DNA of 64,000 nt from Ambrosia x helenae (GCA_030844895.1 CM061224.1:3063591-3127590); one strand, 5' to 3'. Counted from the stretch's first letter, positions 45,278 to 57,426 are shown. Numbers and translations are program-made. The notes: generated by a model not told the origin, from the letters alone.

Positions 45278-46256
45278 GAGAGAATTACAAAGATTGTCCT
45301 TTAATTATACTAGAAATTGCATGTTCTGTCCTTTATGGAAAATTTTCACTCATTCTGTTCTCTGTTTTCTCAATTTGCTACATCCTCTGTCCCTTAGCCT
45401 AACTTAGTTAAAAAACTTGGTTAACTTTATTTTCTAAGTTTATACTTTTAGCCCCTATAGTTTTGATCGAACCCTAACCCTTGATTGACCTCGAATTCGA
45501 CACGACAATTAACGAAATCATAGGGCTATTATAGAACATCAAATTCCGATCAAAACCATGTATAATAATTGTACTGACCTGATCGTTTTTGAGGCTAAAT
45601 CGAATGATTAAAATTGCAGCTGTTGATCTTATTCTTCAAATTGCGAACGATTGGTGGGTGTTTATGGTATATTTTTGCACATAAACGGTCGACTAAGGCA
45701 TAAGATGTTATAATAGGTTTCAATTTATGGTATAGAGGCTCGGTTTTGCAAGTGGATTTTTAAACGTTTAAAGACCTTTATTTTCTCAAATACATTTTTA
45801 AACGTTTATGGAATATGCTAAACACCTTATGCCTTAATCGACCGTTTCTGTGCAAAAATATACCATAAAAATCCATCAAATAGTTCGTAATTTGAAGAAC
45901 AAGATCAACCAGTCGCAACTTTAATCGTTCGATTTAGCCTCGAAAACGATCAGGCCAGTACGATTATTATACATGGTTTTGATCGGAATTTGATGTTCTA
46001 TAATAGCCCCTGTGATTTCGTTAATTGCCGTGATCGAATTCGAGGTCAATCAAGGGTTAGGGTTCGATCAAAACTATAGGGGCTAAAAGTATAAACTTAG
46101 AAAATAAAGTTAAACAACTTTTTTAACTAAGTTAGGCTAAAGGACAGAGGGTGTAGCAAATTGAGAAAACAGAGGACAGAATGAGTGAAAAAATTCCATA
46201 AAGGACAGAACATGTAATTTCTAGTATAATTAAAGGACAATCTTTTTAATTCTCTC
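45278..46256. mobile_element. Mutator-like palindrome, 979 bp
   Basis: TTAATTTTT occurs at 45269-45277 and 46257-46265 as a 9-bp TSD. Ends GAGAGAATTACAAAGATTGTCC and GGACAATC...TTCTCTC are inverted, and the arms stay complementary for about 400 bp each with only a short unique centre near 45720-45800. The first 11 bases GAGAGAATTAC are identical to those of the Pack-MULE at 35379. No coding sequence. Confidence 0.88.
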
Positions 46257-46265
46257 TTAATTTTT

Positions 46266-47471
46266 TTAAACAATTGTTGCTTCGCAACGATCACAGTTTA
46301 AAATAACATAACAAATACGGGTCATGGTTCTTGAACATGCGATAGTTTAATCTTCGATTAACTTAGGAAGGGATGGCTCGAGTCTTGCAATTGACAATAA
46401 TTTGTTGGTAAATGATAAACAATTAAAATGTTACGTTAAATAGACTATACTAAGGGGGTGTTTGAGATTATTATTCAAAACATATTATGCGTTTTGGAAA
46501 AGCAGGGGTGGAGCTGCTTATAGATTATTGCATTTTGATAACCTAAAAAACTGATTATCTGCGTTTTCAAAACATTTTTAAGTATTTTACACAAAAGTAA
46601 ATTTTCAACGTTCACTACACAATAAATAATAATAATATTTTTGAACGGCAAAATTATAAAATATAATTCTAATTTTAAGAATCAAAACACTATTGTTTAA
46701 AACATAACTTATATTTGAAACACAAGTTGAGTGATTATAAAAACCGAAAAAAACTTTCCAAAATTTAAATCATGAAGCATCATATTTGGGTTTTATGTGG
46801 AGAACAAACATTAGGCTGGTGGATGTGGAGGAGCCTCATCCTTTAGGGATGATCCTTCACATCAACTGTCACGTTATTGTTGGGCAACCTCGTCTCTTTT
46901 GTGATGGACATCCGTCTCTTTTGTGATGGACATCCCTCCCTTTTATAAAAAATAAAAAATAAATAAAAATAAATAATATAGGCATGTGTAGATCAAGTGA
47001 CAATTTTTTTTTTATACCCATTCAATTGCAAAACATTGAAAATTGGCTCATCCTTTTCGTCTGACTTGGGGCGATTTCGACGTGACGGAGCAAAGAGGGG
47101 CAGTGTGGCCGTCTCTTGCCAGGGGTCAACAGGCCAGTGTCGTCCCCCACCCATCGGCCTCACATAGTATTCCAATACAAATATATTATATAGTTTTCAT
47201 ATATAAACAAAAAATACAACAATTTAATAATCTTCAAAAGAGTTGAATTTTGAAAAAAATTGCAATTATTGACTCTTCACGGACCAAAAAGAAAAAAACG
47301 GTGCATAACGGTAGAAACTGACTACGACGTCGTATCAGTGCAACAGAAAGCGCAAACTATGCAATTTCAAAAATTTAAACCCCCAAATGTTAGTTTATTA
47401 TTATTATTATTATCCAAAACCCTATAATAATAATAAAACCCCAAAGCAAATATTATTCACTAACAGCAGAA
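46266..47471. other. Upstream region of the EHD gene with MITE remnants
   Basis: GGGGTGTTTGAGATTATTAT ... CTGCGTTTTCAAAAC (46455-46580) is a partial relative of the MITE at 24430-24640. CGTCTCTTTTGTGATGGACAT is repeated at about 46890 and 46911. A (TTA)n tract at about 47397-47412 lies in the leader region. No other gene. Confidence 0.45.
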
Positions 47472-50400
47472 ATGGTGACTGTATCAGCTCCAATTGCTTC
47501 TTGTTCCAAGGCTAATCAAAAGATCTACCAACAATGGTTCAATTATGTAGATTCAGGTTCTAATTTTATACAAATCATCTCAATCTGTATACATTTGGTT
47601 GAATTGATATTTTTATTGAATTCTTACTATTTGTTGTAGATGGTGATGGTAGGATAACAGGCGATGATGCGACGGTTTTCTTCGCTAAATCGAATATCGA
47701 AAGATCTCAACTTAAGCAGGTTTACTTCATTCATTCTGTTTCATCTGTTGTTGACTATATATTAATATCGATATGATTGATGCTACATTGCTACTGAACT
47801 TTTGTAACTTACTCTGATGTTTGCATCTAATAATTATATAATTTTTTATTTGTTTATTATAGGTTTCTAGCGTCATTTACCTAATATTTAGACACATATA
47901 AACTATATATATGTTTTAATATTGAAATTACGTACGCGCGCCTTGTGTATCTTGATGCGCTGGCCTTGCGCCTATGTGTGCCTCGGGCGTGTTTATTTGT
48001 ACTTTTTGAAGATAATTGTTGTAAGGACAAGATTTTGTTTTTGATCGTAGTTTTGTACTTTTTGAAGGTTTGGGCGATTGCGGATTCTAAGCGTCAAGGG
48101 TTTTTAGGCTTTAATGAGTTCATCACTGCAATGCAGGCATGCCTGATTTATTCCTATTTTTTTGCAATCTTTAGATTATGTATTGTCCAACATGATGTTA
48201 TTATTTTGCTTGACAACAGTTGCTTTCTCTGGCACAAGCTGGATATGAAATAAGTGCAGATTTACTTAGAACCACTGGTATGGTAGTCAGTTTTATACTA
48301 ATTGTTGAAGTTGTCTTCTTTATTAGTATTTATTTATGCATACTGGTAGATAGATGGGCAGATGCCTAACTGACCTTGCTATAGATGTTTCATATCTTTA
48401 TTTCTTTGTTTTTTGGTAGATGATGTGGAGCTTTTGGAACCTCCAGTGATGGAGGGTTTGGATTTGCTTTTGATGGTAAGCATTCATTTTTATATAGATA
48501 ATTATTATCCATGTAATGAAGCTTTTTCTTGTATTGATGTTTTTTTTTCTTTTGTCACCTCTAGAAGCATAACGGTTCAAAAAACAATGGTGTTCACGAA
48601 ACAAATGGTTGGTTTTTATCCTCGTTTATGTCGTAGAAATTTATAATACCATTTCTTGATATCTGATTTGTTTCAACATTATGAAGGTGTTTTGGCAGTG
48701 CAGCATGCGCCACCAAAGAGTCTATTTACTTCTATGCTTAGTAAGAAGGTGAATTTTCTCTTCTAGTTGATACCTTAAGTTGTAAATTGATTCATTGTGC
48801 TCTTATAGTTACTTTGCATGTTTTCGATTATTAATAATTGAGGATGCTAAGATGCTTCCCTTTTCTTTTTTCGTTTCAGACATCTTGTCAAACGTCTCTT
48901 GGTAAAGTCACATCTATAGTTGATGGGTTGAAGAGATTGTACAACGAAAAGCTAAAGCCGTTGGAAGTTGCTTACCGTTACAATGATTTTGCATCTCCTC
49001 TATTGGTGAGATCTCCAGTACTTTTTTTGCCTTCTGGTTTATTTAAGTTCATGCCAAGTCTTTTTTCTTTTTCATTCTCATTTGCCCATGTTCATGTTTT
49101 TGTTTGCACTGCAACCTGATTGTCTGTGTATCTTCAGTTCCATGCCACTTTTTGTGCTAATATGTTTTAAGTGTACCGATCATCATATGCAGACAAATAT
49201 CGACTTTGATGCGAAACCTATGGTAATGCTTTTGGGTCAGTACTCAACTGGCAAGACAACATTTATTAAGCATCTTCTTAAAAGCAACTACCCAGGTGAG
49301 TTGATTTTGCATAACTATTAATGTGGAATTTTCTACATGAACAAGCGTTTCATAGACTGGACAACACAGACACCGTAATCTTTTACATGGACAGGAGCTC
49401 ACATTGGACCAGAACCCACAACGGACAGATTTATCGTTGTTATGGTAATATCATCATTCATCATCATTTTCTCTGGGTAGATGCGTTTATCTGTTGGTGC
49501 ATGATTTGTATGTTTTACTTGTGCTTTCTGTATAGGGAGGACCTGATGAGAGAAGTGTTCCTGGAAACACTATTGCTGTACAGGCAGATATGCCGTTCAA
49601 AACCCTCTCTTCTTTTGGTGGGGCATTTTTATCAAAATTTGAGTGTTCTCAAATGCCGCATCCTGTAAGCTCATAACTTAGGTTTCTCCAATGGTTCATC
49701 ATGGCATTTAAGTGTATTTATCAGTATAACCAACATTATTCCTGATGTATGTCAGCTTCTAGAGCATATCACTTTTGTTGACACTCCTGGAGTTCTATCG
49801 GGAGAGAAGCAACGCACACAAAGAAGTTATGACTTCACTGGAGTGATAAAGTGGTTTGCAGAAAAATGTGATATGATTCTTCTTCTGTTTGACCCTCACA
49901 AACTAGATATAAGTGATGAATTCAAGCGGGTGATATCTTCTTTGCATGGTCAAGATGATAAGATTCGCGTTGTTCTTAACAAGGCAGATCAAGTCGATAC
50001 TCAACAAGTAAGAGTCACAAGCGATTGTGAATTTTCCATTTTTTAGGCTTTTAATTGATGCTGTCACATTTTGTTCGGTTGATGCATTTGACGTAAATGT
50101 ATAACATACGTGCTTGTTCCTTGAAGCTGATGCGAGTGTATGGTGCATTGATGTGGTCACTTGGAAAAGTACTCAACACACCTGAAGTGACGCGTGTTTA
50201 CGTCGGGTATGCTCTTTCTTCCATTTGATGCTCTCTTTCTTGCTAATCTCATTGCATTCTTATTATATTCAGAAATATATGATCCATTCACTTTATTAAA
50301 TGCAACAGATCATTTAATGACAAGCCAATGAATACAGAATCACTTGATTCCATGGGCAAGGAGCTATTCGAAAAAGAACAGGACGACCTTCTTGTTGACT

Positions 50401-50928
50401 TAATGGACATTCCAAAGAAGGCCTGCGACCGCCAGGTATGCTTACCTTGCATCATAATTTCAACAGATTTCATTGCAGAGTTAGCCGTCATGACAATTGA
50501 ATTCATTTGCAGATCAATGAATTTGTTAAACGTGCTCGAGCTGCAAAGATACATGCCTACATAATCAGCCAGTTGAAAAAAGAGATGCCTACCATGATGG
50601 GTAAATCTAAAGCTCAACAGAAGCTCATGAAAAATCTTGAAGACGTTTTCGCCAAGGTTGGTTTCATTTCTGTAATAATTCAAAACATATTAGTCCTTTC
50701 TTTCTAAATTATAATGCCTTTAATGTCAATATCATTTCACAGGTTCAAAGGGAGTTTCATCTACCGGCGGGTGATTTCCCGGATGTGGAGGAATTTAGGC
50801 AAGTTCTTGGTGCGTACAACATCGATAAGTTTGAGAAGCTGAAGCCTAAGATGATTCAGGCTGTGGATGAGATGCTCGGATATGACATCCCAGAACTCCT
50901 AAAAAACTTTAAAAATCCTTATGAATAG
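47472..50928 (+). CDS. EHD: EH-domain dynamin-like GTPase (plant EHD1/EHD2)
   Basis: Sixteen exons spell an intact 549-residue protein: 47472-47556, 47640-47719, 48068-48136, 48220-48277, 48420-48475, 48565-48607, 48687-48748, 48880-49005, 49193-49295, 49395-49444, 49536-49664, 49756-50007, 50127-50206, 50309-50435, 50513-50656, 50743-50928. The N-terminal EH domain has a canonical EF-hand loop D27-SDGDGRITGD-D38. The GTPase core has P-loop GQYSTGKT (208-215), switch TTDR, DTPG (296-299) and NKAD (362-365); a helical membrane-binding region and LLKNFKNPYE end follow. Plant EHDs have the EH domain at the N-terminus, unlike animal EHDs, and act in endocytosis and recycling. Length matches Arabidopsis EHD1 (545 aa, from memory). 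The intron after FITAMQ starts with GC, not GT (see findings). All other introns are GT-AG. Confidence 0.93.
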
Positions 50929-52195
50929 AAACAGGTTTATTGGTGGATTTCTTATCCATTGTGTTTTCATTTCATTGTATTGGAACAAGACCTTTGTCTC
51001 TAAAGTTTGTCATGTGAAAGTTATCACTTCTATTCTTTGCTCTATAGTTGGTTTGGGAGATAATTTGCATGATCTTTAAGCACCCTTTGTCTGGTCATTT
51101 AAGCCCCCATCCTAATTGTTAACCATGATTTGATATTGAAATACAATAGTGTTGTAAATATCGTGACTAGTTCTCCGACTAGTTGTTGATTAATCGCTGA
51201 TGGATCATTTACTGATTAATTTTCAGCTTATCACTATTAATCGGTAGTCGCCCAAAATCGGTCCAAATTGCCGAAAAATGGACCTGATCAGTCAAAATTA
51301 GGTCAAGAACGGACCAAATTGAACATGTATAACTTCTTACCTTATTTCGAACCAAAATCACACCGATTCGAGTCAAAGCACGTCTGCCTTAGGTTGTTAT
51401 TGAAGATAATCCATGATTTTGAACCCTAATTATATACATAGGAGGCTTTTTTATTGTTCGCCTACTTAACACTGTGTTCCCGAGTTTGATTAAAGGAAAG
51501 AAGTGGAAAGAACTGCAAGAAAGTGAAGAGAAAGTAAAAAAATATGTGTGTTTCAGAGTTTATTAAAGGAGAGAAGAGAAATGATTGGGAAGGAAGTGGG
51601 GAAAAAATGTGTTCCAGAGTTTTTTTGTAGGAGTGAAAGAGAGAGAATGATAGGGATAATAAAGAGGTTTTTAGGGTGATTTTCAATCTTTTCAATTTAA
51701 AAGAAATTGGAGAGAAATGAAGAGGAGAGAGATCTCTTCCATCCTTTAACGAAGAATGAAGTAGAAGGAAGGGGAGGGAAGCACAAGGAAAATCTTTTAA
51801 TAAAAGTTTTCCTCCCAAATGAAAGGAAGTAGAAGGAAGAGTAAGGAAAACAAATAAAATGTTTATCATTTACTATTTTAACCTCATAATTAAGTTATTA
51901 TAATACACAATGGGGGTATAACTGTAAAAATAAACATTCTTTTTCTCTTCCTTTCAACTCGAAAACACATAAAATATTTAATTTCTTTTCCTTCAAACTC
52001 GGAACACGAAATTAAGCCATGAATTTTCTTTTCTTCCCTTTCTTTTCGCTCCAAAATTCCATTTATTTCTTTTTCTTCGTTAGTAAACTCTGGAACATAG
52101 CGCGACTATCCGAGTGAAAGCAAGTTCAACAAAAAGTATTTAATTTCTGTAAGGAAGATCCTAACAACTGCTTAATTAATGGAGAAAGCAAGGAG
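50929..52195. other. EHD to SDR spacer with a ~630-bp MITE-like element
   Basis: About 51471-52100 is bounded by ACTGTGTTCCCGAGTTTGAT and the inverse of CTATGTTCCAGAGTTTACTA. The interior repeats GTTCCAGAGTTTATTAAAGG-like words and purine-rich GGAAGG tracts. No convincing TSD was found. Its right end is only about 95 bp before the SDR start codon. The part 51140-51330 (GACTAGTTGTTGATTAATCG) is another repeat-like piece. Confidence 0.45.
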
Positions 52196-52368
52196 ATGGG
52201 GAGAAGATTTGAGGGAAAAGTAGCCATAGTTACAGCTTCAACTCAAGGCATAGGCTTTAGTATTGCTCAACGACTTGGCCTTGAAGGCGCCTCTCTTGTC
52301 ATCTCTTCTCGCAGACAGGTTCTCTTCTCTTCTCTTCTATTTTATTTAATTTAATTAACTCCGAATTA

Positions 52369-52589
52369 CTCCCTCCGTCCCATTTTAAATGTCCCACTTC
52401 CAAAAACACACATTTTAAGAAATTTTTTGTTTGTATATGGTAAAATGACAATAATATCCTCAAAAGTGGTGATTGTGTTTTGTCTTTTATGGGCAAAACT
52501 GGAAATTACATTTCCATTTTTGGAAAGGGACATTTAATTTGGGACAAACAAAAAAGGAAAGGAGGACATTTAAAATGGGACGGAGGGAG
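52369..52589. mobile_element. Stowaway MITE (Tc1/mariner) in SDR intron 1
   Basis: Ends CTCCCTCCGTCCCATTTTAA and TTAAAATGGGACGGAGGGAG are inverted and flanked by TA at 52367-52368 and 52590-52591. This is the well-known Stowaway terminus. 221 bp, noncoding. Confidence 0.92.
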
Positions 52590-52736
52590 TATTACTTTAT
52601 AATTCCCCTGTTCTGTATATTTTCATTCATTTTTATGATCATCATCTCCTTCAGTTTTTGCTAAATAAATTAATCTTTAAAATCATTGCTGTAAGTGATA
52701 ATAAAATATTTTAAACATTTTACCAGCAAAAAAGGA

Positions 52737-53168
52737 GGCGCCTGTGAATTTCCTCTCGGACCCCGCAGAAGGGAGATCCACCCTACGTCCAGCAGACCTG
52801 CTTGTCTTTGGGTGGGCCGGGGGGAAACACACTTGTGTCGACCTAACAGGTGTATCTCCCCTGGTTGGTTTGAGGGATAATGGTTTTGTAGTAGGGCAAG
52901 CGGTGCGGAAAGCCGAGGTGAAGAAAGTTGAGAAACATGCTAAAGCTCGTGAGGAGAACCAACACGTTTTCGTACCCCCTGGCATTTGATACCTTTGGCT
53001 CCCTGGCACCGGAAGCCATCTGTTTCCTGACTAGAGTTCAACGGGTTATTCATAGCAATGTCTCGGCGCCACGAGGGCATGGGTTTGTTTTTAGTAGGTT
53101 AGGGTTTGCCATTCAGAAGGGGTTGGCGGCGCAGCTTGTTGCCCGTCTGCCCGCTATCTATCTTAATG
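52737..53168 (+). pseudogene. Mobile-element ORF fragment in SDR intron 1
   Basis: Two frames joined by a frameshift near 52975-52990 read RPADLLVFGWAGGKHTCVDL, TGVSPLVGLRDNGFVVGQA, KHAKAREENQHVFVP, then AFDTFGSLAPEAICFLTRVQ and GFAIQKGLAAQLVARLPA. The RPAD...VDLTGVSPL...K..KH pattern recurs widely in plant repeats (sometimes called auxilin-like) and in C-terminal regions of non-LTR element proteins; it resembles a PD-(D/E)XK nuclease core, which is my inference. It is far more GC-rich than the surrounding intron, in line with a recent insertion. Confidence 0.6.
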
Positions 53169-55685
53169 TAATTTTCCACGGTTATGTGTTAATTAATAAA
53201 ATCATTTATTTATAAATTTTTTTTTTACCAATTGTCAAAATGCAATTTTTTTTTGGGTTTAGTAGTTTTAATAAAATATTTTGACATGATAAATGGTTAG
53301 TGTAATCAGTATGTGGTAAGATTAATCTTGTTGATCCAAATCCCTAGTAGTATCATTAATCTAGTTAAGTAGTAGTTTGGGTCGAGGAGGTGGTGTGTGA
53401 GTGGCCCGGTGAGGGTTATGAACACAGGTGCATATACAGGGGTAAAATTTTTATGCTAACATTGTTTTGATTAAACGGTAAGAGGCTTGCTACCCTATTC
53501 AGAGGTGTCATTCTGGTGAATCGACCACATGCTGATTGATTCAAAGATTAAGAGGCGCTACCAAACAACCCCTTAATCTTATGAGTTTGCCATATCTTAA
53601 ATAAAGTGGAGTTTTTTTTAGATTTCTTGATCATGTTTCTATCTAAAGACACGGGTCACCAGTTTCGACCTTTTGAAATCTTTTTAATTGCATAATATTG
53701 CCAACATACTAATGTTAAGTTTCATTTTAAACATATGATCGTTTTTCAGAGAAACGTTGACGAGGCAGTGAAAAGCTCAAAGCACAAGGAATCGAAGTGT
53801 TGGGGTTGGTATGCCATGTTTCTAATGCTCAACAAAGAAAGGATCTCATTGAACAAACGGTTCAGGTGAGAATGATTTTGACCTCTAGCCGTTTGTTGAC
53901 TCTCTCAACCAAATTTTTTAGAGTTTTATGTTCTGTATCTTTTAGAGATTTCCATATATTTATGGCTTTAAATCGTTTATGTTATGCCTGTGCTCATGGT
54001 CAAGACTGCATGTGTAGTATTTCTTCTGGCATCAAATATATTTTGATATTTTCCAATGACATTCTTTAGTTTCTCGTTCGCCATCAGGTAGATAGTAAAT
54101 ATGTGGAGGCGAATTCGTTTTTGTATCTTGGTGAGGAGATTGATGTACTTTCTAGTTGTTATAAACATCTATTCCACCCTATTGTTAAATACCAAGGAAT
54201 CGTTCATCTGTAGCCCATATGCTAGCGAGTAAAATAACTTTTTGTACTCCTAGAATATTTTATTTGGCTACCCTTTGTAGGCGCACTCAAGGCGCATAGG
54301 CCGAGCCCGGAGCCTAACGCGCATAAAAAAGAGGGCTTTTTATAATTAGACGCATTAACGCATAGTATAAAATACATTTTTTTAGGGATTTTAGAGATGT
54401 TTTAGGCTTGTTTAGGGCTACTTTAGGATGTTTTAGGGTTGTTTAGGACTTGTTCATAGCTCATTTAGGATGTTTTAGAGGTTTAGGCAACTTTTAGCCT
54501 GAATTTGGCCGGAAATCAGCTTGAAGCAGTCCTGATAGTGCACCTCAGCGCCTAAATGTGCACCTCACAGGGCGCAGCGCTTTTGACAACTATGGTCCTA
54601 CCACTTGTCAGTATAAATGCGATATGGTAAGTCATTCCTATTAAAGCGATATTATTGTTAAGACTAATAGTTATTGTTTGCAATCTTTATGATCTGTTCG
54701 AGTCAAGTCCCACCAAAACAGCATAGATTGAAATTATAGATCCTCCAAACTTGACCATAGTTGCTCGTTTTTAATTTTTATTCTCTTATAGTCTTATGTA
54801 TTATTTTCTTCATAAATGATAAGTACTTGTTTTTGGACCTTTATTTAAAGATTTCTTTTTAGCGAATTAGCGACTTACAGTTTTAGGCCTAAGCTTCCAT
54901 ATTAAACCTTTAGTCTTGTTTCCAATTCATCGCTTACTAATTACGATCTACACATGTGTACGGTTCCTTTTAAAATCGTTTATGTTGCTTTGCTAATAAT
55001 CTCTCACCTTTATGGACACAGAAATACGGGAAAATAGATGTGGTAGTGTCCAATGCCGCTGCAAACCCATCAGTTGACGCCATTCTCGACACTCAGGAAT
55101 CAACTCTTGATAAGCTTTGGGAAATCAATGTCAAAACCTCTATATTGCTTCTTCAGGTAAATTGCCTTTTATATAGCCATAAGTTTCACTTATGTTATGT
55201 TTTTAACCTTAGAAATAATTTTGCAGGATGCATCTCCTCACTTAACCAAAGGTTCATCAATTGTGTTCATATCTTCTATAAGTGCCTACCAACCTCCGCC
55301 CGCCATGGCCATGTATGGTGTCACAAAGACCGCTCTTCTTGGTCTTACCAAGGCGCTTGCAACCGAGATGGCCCCACATACTCGTGTGAACTGTGTTGCA
55401 CCAGGGACCGTACCCACACACTTTGCAAGTTTCATCACTGATAATGATACTATTGTAAGTGTCCTAATGATAGTAAACACTGTGGTTCAAATTTTGAAAT
55501 AAACTTGTCCTTATTACATTGGTTTGTGTTGTCAGAGAAACTCAATTATGGAAAAGACGCCGCTGAAGAGGCTTGGGACAGCGGAAGATATGGCGGCAGC
55601 TACCGCGTTCTTGGCATCTGATGAAGCTTCATATATAACCGGCGAGACGATTGTGGTTGCAGGTGGAATGACCTCTAGGCTCTAG

Positions 55686-57124
55686 ATAAACCACATTGTA
55701 TGAGTTTGAAGATTGAAAGATCAAATAGGACAAGTAAAAGACCAGATTGGCAGATCTTAAGCCAAAAAGAAATGGGTAAAAGATTAAAGCTTATAATTTT
55801 GAATGGAAGTTAATTATTAATAATATGGAAAATATCCAGGTTACATCCAGATAATAATAATCTTATTGGATTTATGGGTCGTATGCTTGGGTGAAACATT
55901 TATGTTGTATTTTAGGAAGTATACTTGCAAGGTTGCTCCACCATTGAGCCAAGCCCATGGGTACACAAAACACATCGACCGTAGACCCTGGCCCCTTGTT
56001 TTTTGGCACAGTGGTATAAATTTGCGATTTTCGTAGGTAAATTGAGTCCGGGTTAAGTCCGGCCCTCGCCGATTTGACGCTACCGGTCGAAAAAAATTGA
56101 GTCCGGCCCCTCCTGATTCAAAACCCAAGCTTCGCCCCTGCTTACGTGGTATGCAAATCGTATGAGAAATCATCATCAAACATCGAAGAAATGGAGTACA
56201 CAATTGTATGAGAATGTTATGATTTCAAACACCACACCTTAGGACAAAAAATGAATATTCAAATACAAAAAATTGTATCATTTTTTATTTGAATTTCCTC
56301 TTTTCCTGGAGACCAACTAAACAACACCATCCCAAGGGAGGCAAGCCTTGTGGGGTCCTAAGGGACAAATCCCTAGATGAGGTTAAACAAGTATTCGTCA
56401 TTCTCATATTCTTGTGTTATGATTTGGAAGTTTTCGAATTGCAAAGTTTCTAAAAAATTACAAAATACTGATATTCAATAGTGAATGGAGATCAGGCTAA
56501 AAATGGCATTTGACACCAAACTAGTATAAAGCCTCAATGTTGTGGTGAGGGCGTGAAACCATTAAAATAGTAATGTTGACACGTTTATCGAACCTATGTG
56601 TTGAAGGGGCGTAGGACCCGCGTTTTGCGGTGGGACTACATAACCGACAAAAAAGTAGGCGCAAAAACGTTAAATCATGCACGCCTATTGTGGTATGTTG
56701 ACGCATAAAAATTAAACCAAAACATAAAACATAGAAAAAATAACTAAATTGACCTAGAATTCCCGCGTTGCGACGTGCTCATTAAACGGGAAAAAAGTAC
56801 GAAAACGTTTAAACCACACACTCGAATTGTAATGTGTTAACTTGCAAAATTTAAATCAAAACGTAAAACAAAAACATTGTAAAAGATAAAAAGTATAGGA
56901 TATCAAAGTTCAAAGTGGAACTATGTTATGATTAAAAATAAATAAATAAATAAATAATTTATAAAAGATTAAAGTTATAGGGTTTAAAAGTAAAAGAGAA
57001 AGGGAAGAGAATACGAAAAAGTTAATCAAGCACAATGTACAACTACCAATGCATAAAGAACTTGGCACTAAATATATAAAGGGTCGTTTGGCCACTTCTA
57101 AATGGGTAAGTGCTAACTCAGTAA
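55686..57124. other. Intergenic, repeat-like, no gene seen
   Basis: The segment 55920-56145 (GGTATAAATTTGCGATTTTC, AATTGAGTCCGGCCCCTCCT) looks like a retroposon or MITE piece, with AATTGAGTCCGG repeated at 56039 and 56096. The rest is AT-rich. No gene supported. Confidence 0.4.
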
Positions 57125-57423
57125 GGGGTTGTTTGGTTGATTAAGTGCTGAATCATTAAGAGGCTGAATGGTTAAGATGTCTGAATGATTAAGCGTTGAA
57201 TCATTAAGTTGGACCTCTTAATGGTTAGTTTTCTTGTCCCACGTTGGTAGGGGAGCCTCATTAAGGTTCAGCCTAGTTCAGTGCTTAATGGTTCAGCAAC
57301 ATCCCAAATCTTAATGATTCAGACTTAACCATTCCATTCGGAAGCTGAAACAAACGCGTTGAATGCTGAATCATTCAGCGCTGAATGGTTAAGAGCCTCA
57401 TTAAGAGGCTACCAAACAGCCCC
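57125..57423. mobile_element. Harbinger-type MITE, 299 bp
   Basis: Ends GGGGTTGTTTGGT and ACCAAACAGCCCC are inverted, with TSD TAA at 57122-57124 and 57424-57426. The interior repeats TGAATCATTAAG/CTTAATGATTCA words on both strands. A 203-bp sibling is at 61905. Confidence 0.8.
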
Positions 57424-57426
57424 TAA

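Larger units (their letters stand above)
52196..55685 (+). pseudogene. IBR1: IBR1-like peroxisomal SDR, frame broken in exon 2
   Basis: Exons 52196-52318, 53750-53865, 55022-55156, 55227-55454 and 55536-55685 encode a short-chain dehydrogenase: nucleotide motif TASTQGIG, NAA(A)N in VVVSNAAANPS, catalytic Ser (SSISAYQ) and YGVTK, then VAPGTVPTHF and GETIVVAGGM. The C-terminus SRL is a PTS1 peroxisome signal. Sequence order and tail fit Arabidopsis IBR1, which acts in beta-oxidation of indole-3-butyric acid to auxin. Exon 2 is 116 nt where 117 is expected: after NVDEAV (53770) the frame must shift by one base to recover LKAQGIEVLGLVCHVSNAQQ. The in-frame start is ATG 52196, while an ATG at 52179 opening MEKAR matches family N-termini but is one base out of frame, hinting at a second deletion. 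Either a recent pseudogene or assembly indels; all else is conserved. Confidence 0.8.

Noticed and set aside
53797..54069. Open frame beginning MLGLVCHVSNAQQRKD as a gene start
   Set aside because: This is the rest of SDR exon 2 after the frameshift; the frame then runs into the intron.
55286..55480. Minus-strand frame opposite SDR exon 4
   Set aside because: Antisense shadow of the conserved YGVTK to THFASF coding exon.
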